DNA of 64,000 nt, from positions 53,263,381 to 53,327,380 of the forward strand of contig JALJCS010000001.1 of assembly GCA_023055355.1 (NCBI GenBank), written 5' to 3'. Shown here in pieces: positions 25,129 to 37,600 of this stretch. A program made the position numbers and the translations under genes. A model generated the notes under the pieces. That model ran no database searches. It had not been told where the DNA came from and saw nothing but the letters and a program-made list of their open reading frames with translations. Source of the stretch: Agelaius tricolor (taxonomy: Eukaryota; Chordata; Aves; Passeriformes; Icteridae). Each line of letters starts with the position of its first letter. Position 1 is the stretch's first letter.

Positions 25129-25159
25129 TCCTGATTGAAAAGAAAATTTTCAATCAGGA
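25129..25159. repeat. Short hairpin, 13-bp perfect arms, 5-nt loop
   Basis: TCCTGATTGAAAA (25129-25141) pairs perfectly with TTTTCAATCAGGA (25147-25159) across the loop GAAAA. It lies in intron 1. A rough expectation for 13-bp arms with a loop under 30 bases in 64 kb of random sequence is well below one, so the structure is unlikely to be pure chance. No transposon or RNA family is recognised. Confidence 0.75.
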
Positions 25160-28100
25160 GCAGTGAGAGACAGGCATCTGAAGATGTAAGTTATGATGAT
25201 GCTGCCTCAATATTGCCAAGTAAATTTTAGTTATCTCATTTTAAGAGCACCTCAGTTTGTGATGAGACAGTGGTAGTGCCCCCGGGAGGTTTCTAGCAGA
25301 GTAACTCCACTGCACTTTTATTGCTGTTGAAATTGTTGGGATGGTATATCCTCAACAAGAAATGATAGGGGCAAGTAGGTTTCTGGGTGGCATGGATTCT
25401 TGGGGGTGCATTTGTTTTCTCTAGTCTGTTTTACTGACATGATCTGGACACTTAATCCATTGTGAAGTTTGGGAGGCCCTATCCGTCTGTGATCAGGGCA
25501 GGGGAATGACTTCACTGGTTCCTGTTCCATGGGTTGCCCTTTAGGCAAGCAGGCCTAAAATCTTCGTTGATTTTGGTGTTCCAGGCAGCTCCAAGCCATT
25601 TAAGTCTTTGACAGCTGCTAGAGATTAGAGTTGAAGCAGATATCTGTCCTGCACACGCAGGGGCTACAAATCTGTTTTAGTGCTACGGAATCAATAGTGC
25701 ATTCAGGTCCTCACTGAGCCACACAAAAGCAGCTGTGACGAGTTGCTGCCTGTTCGCTCCCTTGTCCTCCAGCCATGCCAGCCTGGAGGGCTCAGGCCCT
25801 GCCCCACGAGCCCGGCTGTGCCCCTGCAGGGCTCAGAGGGGCTGTTGGCTCTGGGCAGGGGAGGGCACCACTGCTAAATCACCATGGGGCCTTCAGGTAG
25901 ACTGCTCAAGTGAACATGGTTTGATGTAGCAAAGTAAAATAAAAGATTTTTCCTGAAAGTCACAGAGTGACTTAGAAGAGATAAAATAAATACATAACAC
26001 AATACTCAGGATGGACCTCCGCCAGTGTCCTGAAGGGCTGGGTTTTTAAGATTTGCTTTAAGTTAAAGGTTTTACTCTTGGAAATGTAAATATATGTTGA
26101 AGTATTTAAACAGATCAAGGTCCCAGTGTCACTTTCCTATTGGGTTAAGGGCAGGACTGAGGTCTAATCATAACATTCAAAGTCCTTCTCGACTGGGCAG
26201 ATGTAGACTCATACCAGATGGATTAGCATGCCTATAAAGAGAGGAAGAACTTCAGATTTTCATACTCCATTGGAACTTTCTTTAGCCATACTGTTGGGCT
26301 AGAGTTTGCCATCAGCTGCATGTGAGTGGGTATTGAAGTGTTTTGGACAGGAGGATCTGGGCTTCAGTCATCTCTCATAACTATGAGTGGTAGATGGGCA
26401 GCAAAGCAGGCCTTGGATTGCCTGGTTGGTGTCCATAGGCAGCTTTTGCTTCTTCTCCCAGGTTACAGCTTTCCAGTCATTTAGATAGATTTTTAAAGCT
26501 TGTTTGTTATTTGCCAGGGTTAGAAAATGTGAACAAACATCAATCACAACAGGAGCTTGGGAAGACAATATAGATAATGTGGATAATGGGGAGCACATAT
26601 CCTTGTTCATTTTCTTTCCTCTTCTCTGATTTTCCCACGCCTGGCAGGACTTGATTAACGTGATCTCTCCCCATTTACTGGCTGGAGTTGAGTGTTTTTG
26701 GGGGTTATCAGTCATTGTGTGCAAAAGCTATCTCTTCTACTTTCTGATCTACAGCTTATTAAAGGGCAGCAGAGCTGTGCACTTTTTTCAGTTTGTTTTT
26801 TTTTTTTCTCTTTTAGATTTCTTCTTTGGTAGTTCAGTACCAACCATAGCACAGAGAAACAAACAGTGGAGACACGATCAGCATATTGGGAAGGTAGCAT
26901 TTCAAAGCAGAACTAGTTAGGTGGGAAAAGATTTTTGTTGTTTCTTGAGTTGTGATGCCTTTTCAAGAATGAAATTTCCAGTAAAAACAGACCTTGTTAG
27001 TGTTCCTAGGAATAGGTCAGGCAGCTCAGCCTGGAATGTGGAGCACAAGCAGAGGGTATGGGAAGGGGTAGGACAAGTTGCAAAGGGAAGGTCCCGGGAA
27101 ACTCTTGCCCCACTGGTCAGGGTGCTCAGTGGGGTCAGAGCCCTGTGCTGACCTGCTGTGCCAAGGATGAGATCTGCAGGGCTGCACTCTGGGCTGGGGG
27201 GAGTTCCTCTGCTCACATACATTTTGCAGAAACAGAGCACAAACTGTCTGGCTTGCATTTCATCCTTTTACAGTCACACAGTTTTGTTTTTTTCAAGGGC
27301 ATGAAAATGTACTTCAACAGCACAGGAAAACCATTTCCCACCCAGCTCCCCCCATGAGATGAAAGCAGTCACTGGTAGGATCCTGTTGTTTGTTGACCTT
27401 GGCACTCGGTGAGATGATTCTCATAGGTCAGAAGTGAACATGTTTCTCAGACTGCTGCTTTTCATCTCTCTTGGCTTTATGGGATTTCCTGTTCATGGAC
27501 GAGGAAACAACAGCTTCACCTGTGTCTGTGCAGAGGAACTGTAATTGTGTAAACTGGGCGAGCTTGTCATAATCCTGAAATGAAATGGGAAACTACTATT
27601 TGCTTCAGCACTTCTAGATGCTGCTAAAGAAACAAATTGGTTATCCATGGAGAAATTCCAAGACTTGTCTAGTAGAAGTTGTTACTCCAATAGTGCTCTG
27701 CATTAGTAGCTGCTTGTGAGCCTTACTAAGGGCATTGTTGTGGAGCAAGCCCTCCTGTTCCTGAGGAGCTGGACATGGAGATGCTCAGCCATAGACCTAA
27801 ATTCTCATCCTGACTCAGTCCACTATGACTCTGAATGTGCAGAAAAGCCCTCAGAGTAATAATTTTTAAAGGGTTTAAAAAGGAAATTTGTTTTTCTCCT
27901 CTGGCTATTTTTCCTTTCTAAAGTGGAAGAACTTTGAAACTCCTTGCACTTTACAAGAAGGCATTTCAAAGCACTTACAGGTGCAGTGAGCTACTTCCAA
28001 CACACCTGTCAGCTGGTCATTTCAGGTTTTGCTGCACTTGAAAGAGTGGAAAGCAGAGCTATTGAGATGAAATGGTAACTTTCATTTGATGTGAAGCCCT

Positions 28101-31100
28101 AAATGACTTGTCCACAGCCACAAAGGACATACTTAGCAGAGAGCCTCATATTCCGTATTTTTTTCCCTGAGATTTAAATTGGTTTGGGACTTTGAGGCTG
28201 AACTCTCATAAGACTACGTTGGGAATCCTATTCATTTCTCCCTGTTTTTTTTAATGCTTTTGTAAGTTATGCAAGAGTTTTAAGTACAATGTAAAGGTGT
28301 ACTGTTTTCATTTGGTGCTAAATTTCTATCCAAAGCTATTCAGCTATTTTTGGGAAACTGTTCACCCTGCCAGTGTTGTCAGATGGGACTACAGTTGTGA
28401 CAGCTTCAGAATTTGGGTTAATTAAATATGTAATCTGCCTTAGACTTCAGGCTGATTGAGTGGATATTTTGGATGCCTGGTCAAAGGTATAAAAAGGCCA
28501 TGTTTTTGGACAGAATGGGTAGCCATGAATTTGCCTGCTACTAATGAGAACTGCAAGAGCTCTTTTTAAAATTTGACGCTTGTGTTTATTGAGCTGAAAT
28601 ATGAAAAGCAATGACAGCTGCTGGAAGCGCGGGTCTCATCATGCTCCCAAAACCATGATTCTGATTTGAGCTGTTGGTGAGGGTCTGAATGTAAGTGTGT
28701 GGAATGAACCACTATTTATAGAGAAAAAATTGTGCACCCTTTGAGTGTAGCATGTGTATGGAATACAAAGCGTCTGTGCTGCCACACGCTCTGTGATCCC
28801 CGGAGCAGAGCGGTGCCCCCGTGGCTCCTCAGCTGCAGCAATTCCTCACTGCAGAGGAGGCTGCAACCTGAGCCTGCACCCTGGGGCACGGCCAAAACAC
28901 GGGTCTCATAAGGACACAGGGCACCAGCCTCACCATGGGGACCACATCTGTGTGAAAACAAAGATGTAGAGCTCAACAGGTTGGTGTCTCACCTCCTCTC
29001 CCTCTGAGGCTGCTTCAGGCATGACCAGAATTTCTCCTCATTTAGCTGCCATGGTACGTGACCTTTCATGTCAGGCATGCTGGCTGAGATATCTTCATGT
29101 GCTGATGTTTGGTAGCCACTAATCACCTGTTCCCAGCGTTAATCATCAGCTTCCTCATCTGCCATGAGGAGAACAGGAGCTCCCGGGCAGGGGCAGAGCC
29201 TTTGCTGGCTGCCTGTTTGTGTGGGGGTTGTCTTCTCAGATGACCACCCCGATACTTCCCCCAGATGAAAAGATCTTGTTTCCTGCTGAGCCCCCTGTGC
29301 TAAGCCCCAGTGACAACTGATGCCACGCTGCTGGATCCCAGCCACTCCTTGGATCAGTTGTCCTTCCTTCCTAGATCCTCCTCCTTGGCTTTCTTACTCC
29401 TGAGGAATTTCTCCTGAGTCATATGGCCTCATCCTTAGGTGGTGTTTTCTGTTATAGATTTCAAAATGCTTTCCAGTCCTTTTTATTTAATTCCTTGGTT
29501 TAAATGGGAAAACTTATCAGAAGTAAGCAGGACAGCACCTAAGATAGCCAGGACGAAACAAAAGAGCTCTCAAATCCTCATCAGTGTTTGCATCATATCA
29601 AATAGTCCAGCCTATTAAAAACAGAAAGGACTTACACATTTATATATTTCTTTGTGTGTTTTTTTCCTTAAAGTTGTCCTTTATTAATTTTGAACGCTGA
29701 TGCTTTTTGAGGTTTAAAAAATGTAACGTTGCAGAAAAATACTTCTGAAATCATGCTGGTATGAGTTTGTTTCTCACTGAATTAATTGTTTTAAAACACA
29801 GTGCTGAGTGCTCTTAGTGCCTTGGGTCAATCTCTGATGGATTTTTAAAAGTACTTCAGCAAGCAGCCTGCTCCCAGAACTTATTTCTACCTATTGTATT
29901 AAAATTGTAACAGTGGCTAGAAAAATTTTTCTGATATGCAGAAATACTCCAACTAGCTGCCATTAAGTCCCATGTGGAGAAGTAATTTCTGAGCTGTCCA
30001 TATGTTGTCTTTTCTAGCTGGCACAAGGCAGGTTCCTGATCCTGTTCTTTTTCTGATATGTAAGGATTGACTTTTGAGTAGGGCCAGTGCTAGGCTTAGG
30101 AAAAAAGAAAGGAGGTAGTTAGCTGATGATGACAAAATCACTCTAATAACAGGCAGTGGTAGCTCTGGTCTGTTTTGTCCCCAGCAGATCCCAGAGAGTG
30201 AGGCTGGTTGCTGGTGCCCCTTCTGAGCCAGGAGGAACTGTGCCTACAAGCCATGGGCAGGGAAAGTAGCCAGATAATGAGGGGTGCTTTTTGTTAGTTT
30301 TTTCATGCCCCAAAGCCAAATCAAAGAGTGACACTGAGTAATTTGTATCCCCCCCGTACATGAACTCTACAAGCCTCCACTGTCAAGTGTGTTTTTGGGC
30401 AAATGTAAAATTATGGTGGGGTCTGAAGTGTGCCATTTCCTGTAGTGTCTTATGAAATGGTTCAGTAGGAACTAGGTAGGAAGATCACCATGGATATCCA
30501 GGTGATGCAGGGTATGAAGATGGACTGTTTTTTCTTCTCACTCTGTTTGACCAGAATCACATGGGTAACAGGGCTGGGGTGTCCTCTCTTCTGGGTTTGG
30601 AGGTTTTTTCTAAGTTTAAATATTATGATATGTGAATCAATTTAACCTTGCCTCTTTGTAGTCCACATAGTGGTTTGGACTAGCAATCTGCAGAGACCTT
30701 GAAATCACCTCTGTTAATCTTATGACAGCTCATTATTAGGAAATTTGATTTAAGACTTTAGTTTCTTGCAAGGCATGATACAAGGTCACTGCAAAGGAAC
30801 ATGAATTTCTTCTGTCCCTGACTTGGTTTATGGACACTCGGAAATAAAGTCTCTGTCCAGAGGGAAACTTTTATTTGCGTTTTTGTTCTATTTCTGCTTT
30901 GTACAACTGTGATAATCAGTGTAAGTGGGAAAAAGCTAGGGAGAAATGAGGATCTATGGATGCTCCATCACTCTATGGAAGTATAGGGAATGCAGTCAGG
31001 TTGCATGTCAGTAGAATGAGAATGACAGATCATCAGAGAGTTAATACCAAATCTGTGTCAATGATAGCTTTGTGAAAATGAAGTTTCATATGAAAAGATA

Positions 31101-32098
31101 AGGGCTGTCTTGCCTTTTTCTTCTCTGATTCCTGCATTGCTTTCATGTGTATTAGAATGATGTTTTGCCTAGCAGAGTTAGGCTGTGATGCAGCTGTCCT
31201 AACATTTGGAACTGTATGAGCAAAGCTGGTTCTATTCCCAAAGATCAGCCTGCATTCCTCACCCCTGAGAATGTGCTTTTTTATTAGTGTTTTAAGATGT
31301 CTTCACTCTGACCATCTGCCCAAACTGTTAGCAAATCCTCATCAAGTAGATGCATCATAGTCATTTCAGTGTTATTTAATCCTTTTTGTATTTTCTGAAT
31401 CTGAACGTTTTAATGTCTTGCCCAGTAAAAGCCCAAGAATGGTGCAGGGGCCTTGGATACTGGTTGGGCTTTAGAGCCTGGGCTATTGCATGATCTGTGC
31501 AAACAGATCATGTAGTTTATGATCTAGAGATAATTTGCAAAAAATTACAGAAAATCTCTAATATTTATTGATTTTAGCCAACTTAGTGATTTGCACAACA
31601 AGAATAACTGTGATATATGATGAAACTTGGTGTTTTCACTGCTATTGTAATTTACACTTTCACCTTAAAACCTTGCTGACAAGACTCAGAGACACACGGG
31701 GACTCTTTTCAAGCTTAAGAGCTTTTCTTTATTACTGGAAGCTTCAGCTCAGAAAGTGAACTCTTGACTGGGGATTTGTCACCCCTAGTTTTATTTCTGG
31801 GGCTTGCAACACTGTTGATGCGCACTTAAATGCTTGTTGTTTCACTTGACCCTTTCTGCTGAGGAGGAAGACAGGAATGGCTCTTTGTGCCCTCTGCCTG
31901 CATGGCTGTAGAGCAAGGCAACAGAAGGAAAGTGATTTGGATTCCAATTTCTGTTTGGTAGTCAGATCAACTAAATAAAATAACATTTGTTATGAGTGAA
32001 ATTTGGTTTGAATGCCCAGGAAAACTCAGCCTGTCAGGGAAGAGGATGGTGTGTTGAAGAAACAAACTACCTCAATGGGAGCCTGGAAGCCATGATGT

Positions 32099-32179
32099 GG
32101 AAGGTTCCCTGCCTGTGGCAGAGGGGTTTGAACTATATAATCTCCAAGGTCCCTTCCAGCCCCAAACATTCTGTGATTC
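32099..32179 (+). mobile_element. CR1 LINE 3' tail fragment
   Basis: About 80 bases match the end of CR1: a 'GGAAGGTTCCCTGCC' block, 'GCAGAGGGGTTTGAACTA', 'CAAGGTCCCTTCCAGCCC', and the terminal ATTCTGTGATTCC derived from the CR1 octamer tail. Sense orientation is plus, the same as the host gene. The fragment is severely 5'-truncated and lies in PHACTR2 intron 1. It inflates an overlapping open frame that is not a gene. Confidence 0.85.
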
Positions 32180-34602
32180 CAAGAGCCAGGCTTTGCATTC
32201 AGCTCAGCCTGCTGCAGTCAGGTGCAGCAGTGATCTTCCCTCTCAAAGCAGAAGCTGTGAAGCCAATGCCATGTGCCAGTGTCCATGTCTGCGTCCTCAG
32301 CCAACTGCAGCCTCTGCTGGTGTACCCCAGTGTAAATAGTGTTGGGAGGATGTCTGGAGCAATAGGAGCTCATGGAAGAACCCCAGCTGCAGTTCCTGTA
32401 GGGCATGAGGTGCCCAGGATACATGTTCCTAGGCAGTGTTTGCCCCTGAGGCTGTGGAAAGCCTCAGCGTGGCTTGTACGTCTTTCACCTCTACTGTTGA
32501 AGGAATTTTAGTGCTTGGGCACCAAACAAGTGAATTTCACTCAGCAGCAGCATCCTGAGTTAAAAACATGGTGTGATGTGGGTAGTAAGAGAGGATCCAG
32601 TTTGTGACTCCTCTCCCAATTGCTCGCCTTGCTTATAAACCCCAGAGATCAACTTACCTGAAGTGTTTATGTCATAACAAGCAACATAAAGTCCCCCAGG
32701 CTGAAAGCTAATCTCTGTGGGCTTCTTCTCCCTCCCTTTTTCCCCCCAAGATCCTGGATGAATCAACAAAGAAATGACACTTCCATTGCATGCTTATGAA
32801 AGAGATTTAGTGGGATACAATCAAGTAATTTGAGTCACGTTACAACTTAAAGTCCCCCTAAGCTGGTGGGAAATGATTCTTAGATGCTATCTGTCTTTAT
32901 GAGAAGAAAAAAACCCAAACAGTTCATTGCCAAGAAATTAGATGTATTTAAATTATGCATTTATAATGTGTTATAATTTATTTCATTGTTAATAATTCAG
33001 AACTGGCTGTGCATTTCCTTCCCTGTAAATTCATTCAATGTGTCTGAAGATTACTGGTTTGTTTCTTGGAGTTTTATAGATTTATTGCGTTTCTGAGGGG
33101 AAGGAAATGTTGGTTTTGGCACAGATGCTAAGAATATTCTTGTTCTGAAAATGTGAAGCAGTGTTCTAGTGCACTGCAAATCTGGCCTCCTTTTTGTTGA
33201 TACAGAGAAGGGTGTCGTGGTTTTCCTGCCTTACACATTTTACCACCATGCATAACTCTCCTATTCTCATGAATTGTTCAAGTGATTGACAAAAAAAAGG
33301 AGAATATTGGTATTAATAATTAGAGCTAAAAATCCATACAAGGTTTAAGACAATTGCAGTAATTGCAGGGTAGTTCCTGTGCTTAAATTCCTGAAGGAAA
33401 GTTTTGGAAGGCTGATCTGACTCTTTTAAGGGTACACTAGATTTGATTTCTTTGAAAAACAATGTTGTTTATTCTTGCTTGAATAACACTGCTTTTGACA
33501 CGCAGAAGTAGTGCATGGAAGAAATAAGTGAGATATAAGAGAGACTGTGTCTGTGCAAGGGAATGAACAGTTAAGTAGACAACTAAGACTGGGGATAAAG
33601 CCAGTTTCTGGAGAGCTGGACAAAGACCAAGCAGAAATGGTATATACTTTAGCTGGAGGAGAAAGTAATTAGAGAGTAGCAAAACATGAGCCAGCAAGAA
33701 AAAGAGATATTAACTACAAAGCATTGCAGAAATTACCTGTCACTCTGCTTTAAAAGTTTTTTGTTGGGCAGAATTGTCGTGTAACTGTGTCATGTTACAG
33801 AGAGAACATGATTCTGAAAAGAGGAAGAAAGTTTGTGTTGGAAAAGCCTAGGGGAATTCTCAGAAACCTGAAACTGAAAAAAAAAGTATCTCGGACACTT
33901 ACAGCAACACCTCTCTCTTAACTGCCCCCTGCACTTCTCCTCCGGCTGATTTAATTTTCCCATTGCTACCGGAGGCAAGGAGGGGAGAAGAGGAGGAGAA
34001 CATGTTTTAGCCAGATCCAGCAAGATGAACAGGGTGTTTCTGAAACGTTTAATGCACCTGGAAACTCTGTAGCTTAGTTTGAAGTGCATAGCAAAAAATG
34101 TGTTGAAGGAAAAAAAGCATTTAATGTCACTATTGGATCTCAAGGATGATGTATTTTTAAAGAGAAAAAGAGCAAGAAGAGTGTACCTTTCTAGCTGAGA
34201 CCCATGAATGATGAAAACCCTTGAGAATACAGGTTTTGGCCACTAGAAAGCATACAAAAGTTAAGCATCATTTTCAATACATTTTAAACCATTAACAAAA
34301 GGTAGGGACTCTGCAGATTTCTCTAGTTAGTAGGAGAAGCTGGACACAACATTTGATGTCTGTCATTGCACACTGTCTCTGTTGCACAGACCAATTTTAC
34401 TCTGGCAATGGCTGCAGCTCAGCCCTGTTAAGGTACAAGCCTTTCCAGCTGCCTCAGTGCAAAATGAGCAAGATCTGATAGCATGTGAGAATAAAGGCCA
34501 CAGAAAATCACCCTGGCATCATCTGGAAGCCCAGCTCTGAAAATTTTCCATGAGTATTAATCAGTCCTGAAGATGGGTTCTGTGTGATAATTAAATATTG
34601 TT

Positions 34603-34620
34603 CCCCCCCCCCCCCCCCCC
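34603..34620. repeat. (C)18 mononucleotide run
   Basis: Eighteen consecutive C bases are followed by T and four more C bases, in otherwise AT-rich DNA within intron 1. Such runs are prone to slippage and sequencing error, so the exact length should be treated with caution. Confidence 0.85.
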
Positions 34621-37600
34621 TCCCCACTTAGCTGCAGATGGATCATGTCAGATCTGACAGTCATAGACCATGGATGTAAGTGATTCAACAAATGGTTGAA
34701 GTCATGCCATGGGTCTTGGTGGTTTTACCTTTCCACCAGCTGTCCTTAGGGATCTGCTTGTAGAGAAAACATCTCTCTCTCTTTCTGTAGCTCATCCTAC
34801 ATTGCACTCAGGGTTTCCTCAACCACAGAAGAGAAGCACTGCAGGAAACATCAGCAGAAGGTGAGATGAACAAAACACCATTTGTTAGGTGAGTTTACAG
34901 TGATGAGGGAATCAGCTGAAGACAGCTAGTGAATTATCGCACTGCTGTGGTTAATTCTTTCTTCAGCTTTTGCAGGGGAGCAGGCTCCTCAGCCCCTGCC
35001 TGCCTGTGGTTTAGCAGATAACATCATTACATCCTGACAGTCCCTGGATGGGAATGCTACTGGTTAGCATATTTGGCAACCTGTTTTTTTCCCCTGAGGG
35101 CCTGTATATAGCAGCAGGGCTGAAGTGAGACCAGTGTCCTCATGCCAGCAGGGAGATGTCTGGTGGCACAGACGAGTTTTTCTTAACCCCCTCAGAATTG
35201 ATACATCCTCTGTCTATAAGGGCCCAGACGTTTCTTGCTTTAAGTTTAGATTTTTTCTTGTTTGTGCAGAAAATTCCACATAAGACTGAGTGAAGAATAA
35301 AGGAAGAACAGATGCTGCTAATTAAATTAACCATTTCCTAAAAACAAATAGCAGCCACTTCAATCTCCTAAAAAAATACCAGCATGAAGCCTATTCTTTC
35401 TGGTTTAAGTGATTACTTACATGTCCAGATGCCAATTCAGGGAAAATTTGCAAATGTAGAGAGGTTTATTTTGTCTTACTGTGTTATTTCCTTATAATTC
35501 AGTCTTTGCACCTACCATTTTTGGTGCCTTTTTTTTTTCAATTTATTTTTTAACGTATGGAGTGGTTGCAAAAGTTTTGAGATAAAAAAATGTCCTTCTT
35601 GTGGGGTAAAAAGCCCAAGAACTGTGTTTCAGGTGAGAGAGAAGGGAGGGAAACTGGGATAATGCTGAGGTGGTGCAAGAGATGACACTTCAAGGAGTTG
35701 GGTAGTGAAGTAGGAAGTCTTTTATGAGGGCTTCCAGTAGCCCTCCTTAGTCTGGCAGCAGTTAGGTGAAAAAGGCAACCATTAGTTTATCTCAGTGGTA
35801 TTGTTGGTACCATATTGATGGCTCTTCTTCTGACACATTGGCAGGAACATTTTTCTTCTAACCCAGGAATTATGAGTGAAGTCTCATTGAGTGATGCGCA
35901 TGTGTGGAGTCACATATACTCACTGAAGTTCTTACCATCAGACTAGGATTGATGTTATATTTTGCTGTGAACGCCCATATCACAGTTTTCAAGAGAACTG
36001 ACAATTTTTCAAAACATTTGTCGTGTCCATGAAAATAGAGAAGCCAGAGGTCTGGTGGTAGCACTTGTTTGTGGTTGTAGGAAGGGTACACGAGAGAAGG
36101 TGTGAGATAGAGCAGTGCTCCCCAGAGCTCCCCAGTAGTAGAATAAGGCAGATTTAAGACATGTGGTAGGTTAGGAGTCCCTTCAATAACATGGATTTGC
36201 TCTGGGCCTCCCCAGTTTTGAGTAGGTGCCATAAGAAGTAAATTGGATCCTTCAATTTTGTGGATACAGCTCTGCATTTCTTCCACTGTGTCTGTATTTG
36301 CCTGATAAAAGAGCCCCTTGCATTAGACTGCATGTCAATGAAATTAGTGATGAGAACTTTTCCTTGCACAAAAACCTGCATATTTTCTAGTTATAGTCCT
36401 TGCAGTATTTTCACCAATTACTCACCTCTTCCTACCAGCAGAGTTTTGTACTTATAAAAACAACATCCAGATGCACCCCAGTCAAGTACTATGACTTCAT
36501 ATAAAATTGAGATTACATTCAACAGCTTGACCAAAGCACATCAAGGGCAGTATTCTAGCACATTTAGCCTTGGCTTAATGCTCTGGCTTGTTTTAGTTGT
36601 GAAACTGGTGGGTTTATTAAAATATTATATAAAATATATGGAGTGAGATGTCCTTTCTAAAAGCCAGCATGCAGGGCCATGGATTCCAGAGTATTTAGAA
36701 ACAAGGCACTTCCCTCTGTATGAATAACAAGAGTCTCTTCATATTTTGTGTTTGTGCTTTTCTGTGCTCAGTTGCCTCCCTGGGGAGCAGGTGCTGAGCC
36801 TGGAGTGCTGCCGCTGCTGGGGAAGGGAACTGTGCATCCCTGTGAGCTCCACACTCCAGCCAGAGGGCATTCCCAGCCTGTAGGCTGCCCCTTTTATTGC
36901 ATAAAAGTGTGCAGTATTAGTAGCAGATAAACCTATGGTATTCCTAGCACTTGAGCAAATTGGGCAAATACAGTGTTTTGTATTGCTCTGAGTGTGAAGA
37001 AAATAGAAAATGTGTGTGGGGTAGTAATCTTTCTATTTTTCTTTCTTGTTATTCATTTCTTTTTCTCCTTAACTTTTCTCAAAGCTAAACTTCCCACAAA
37101 ATTCAATTATACTCTAAAAGTCTGTGTTGGCATGAAAGATAATTAAAAGTCCACTCAAACCTTTGATTCCCACGTGGTTGAGAAGACAGAAGTTTAAAGT
37201 TAGCAGAGAGGCTGACTGAAGTGGGAAGGCGATGTTGGTGATGGAGCTGTTTGGATTGGAAGCTTTGAGGACACATCTGAAGGTTTTTCATGCTCCTCAG
37301 AGCAGGTGTTACCTGAAAGAGGATCATGTTTTTGCTGGTATCTTGACACAGTCCATGGACCCTTGCCTTTAGCTGGCTGCTCCGGCATTGCGGAGCTGAT
37401 TTGGCGAGGGCAGATTTACGTGGGTCACCGACTGGATGCTTGGCCAGGCTGCTCCTCCTGTGCTAACATCTGGCCAAAAACTAAAGGCAGCCTTTCAAAT
37501 GCATGGCCCCTGTTGTACAGGCCATGTACATGTTCACAAATATGAAACTAAAGTCTTCTGGTTTAAGTGAAACTTATATATACTTTATTTATTTATGCAT

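Noticed and set aside
31996..32511. 171-codon plus-strand open frame in intron 1
   Set aside because: It includes the CR1 tail at 32099-32179, and the rest has no recognisable domain. Chance open frames of this size are expected a few times in 128 kb of strand.
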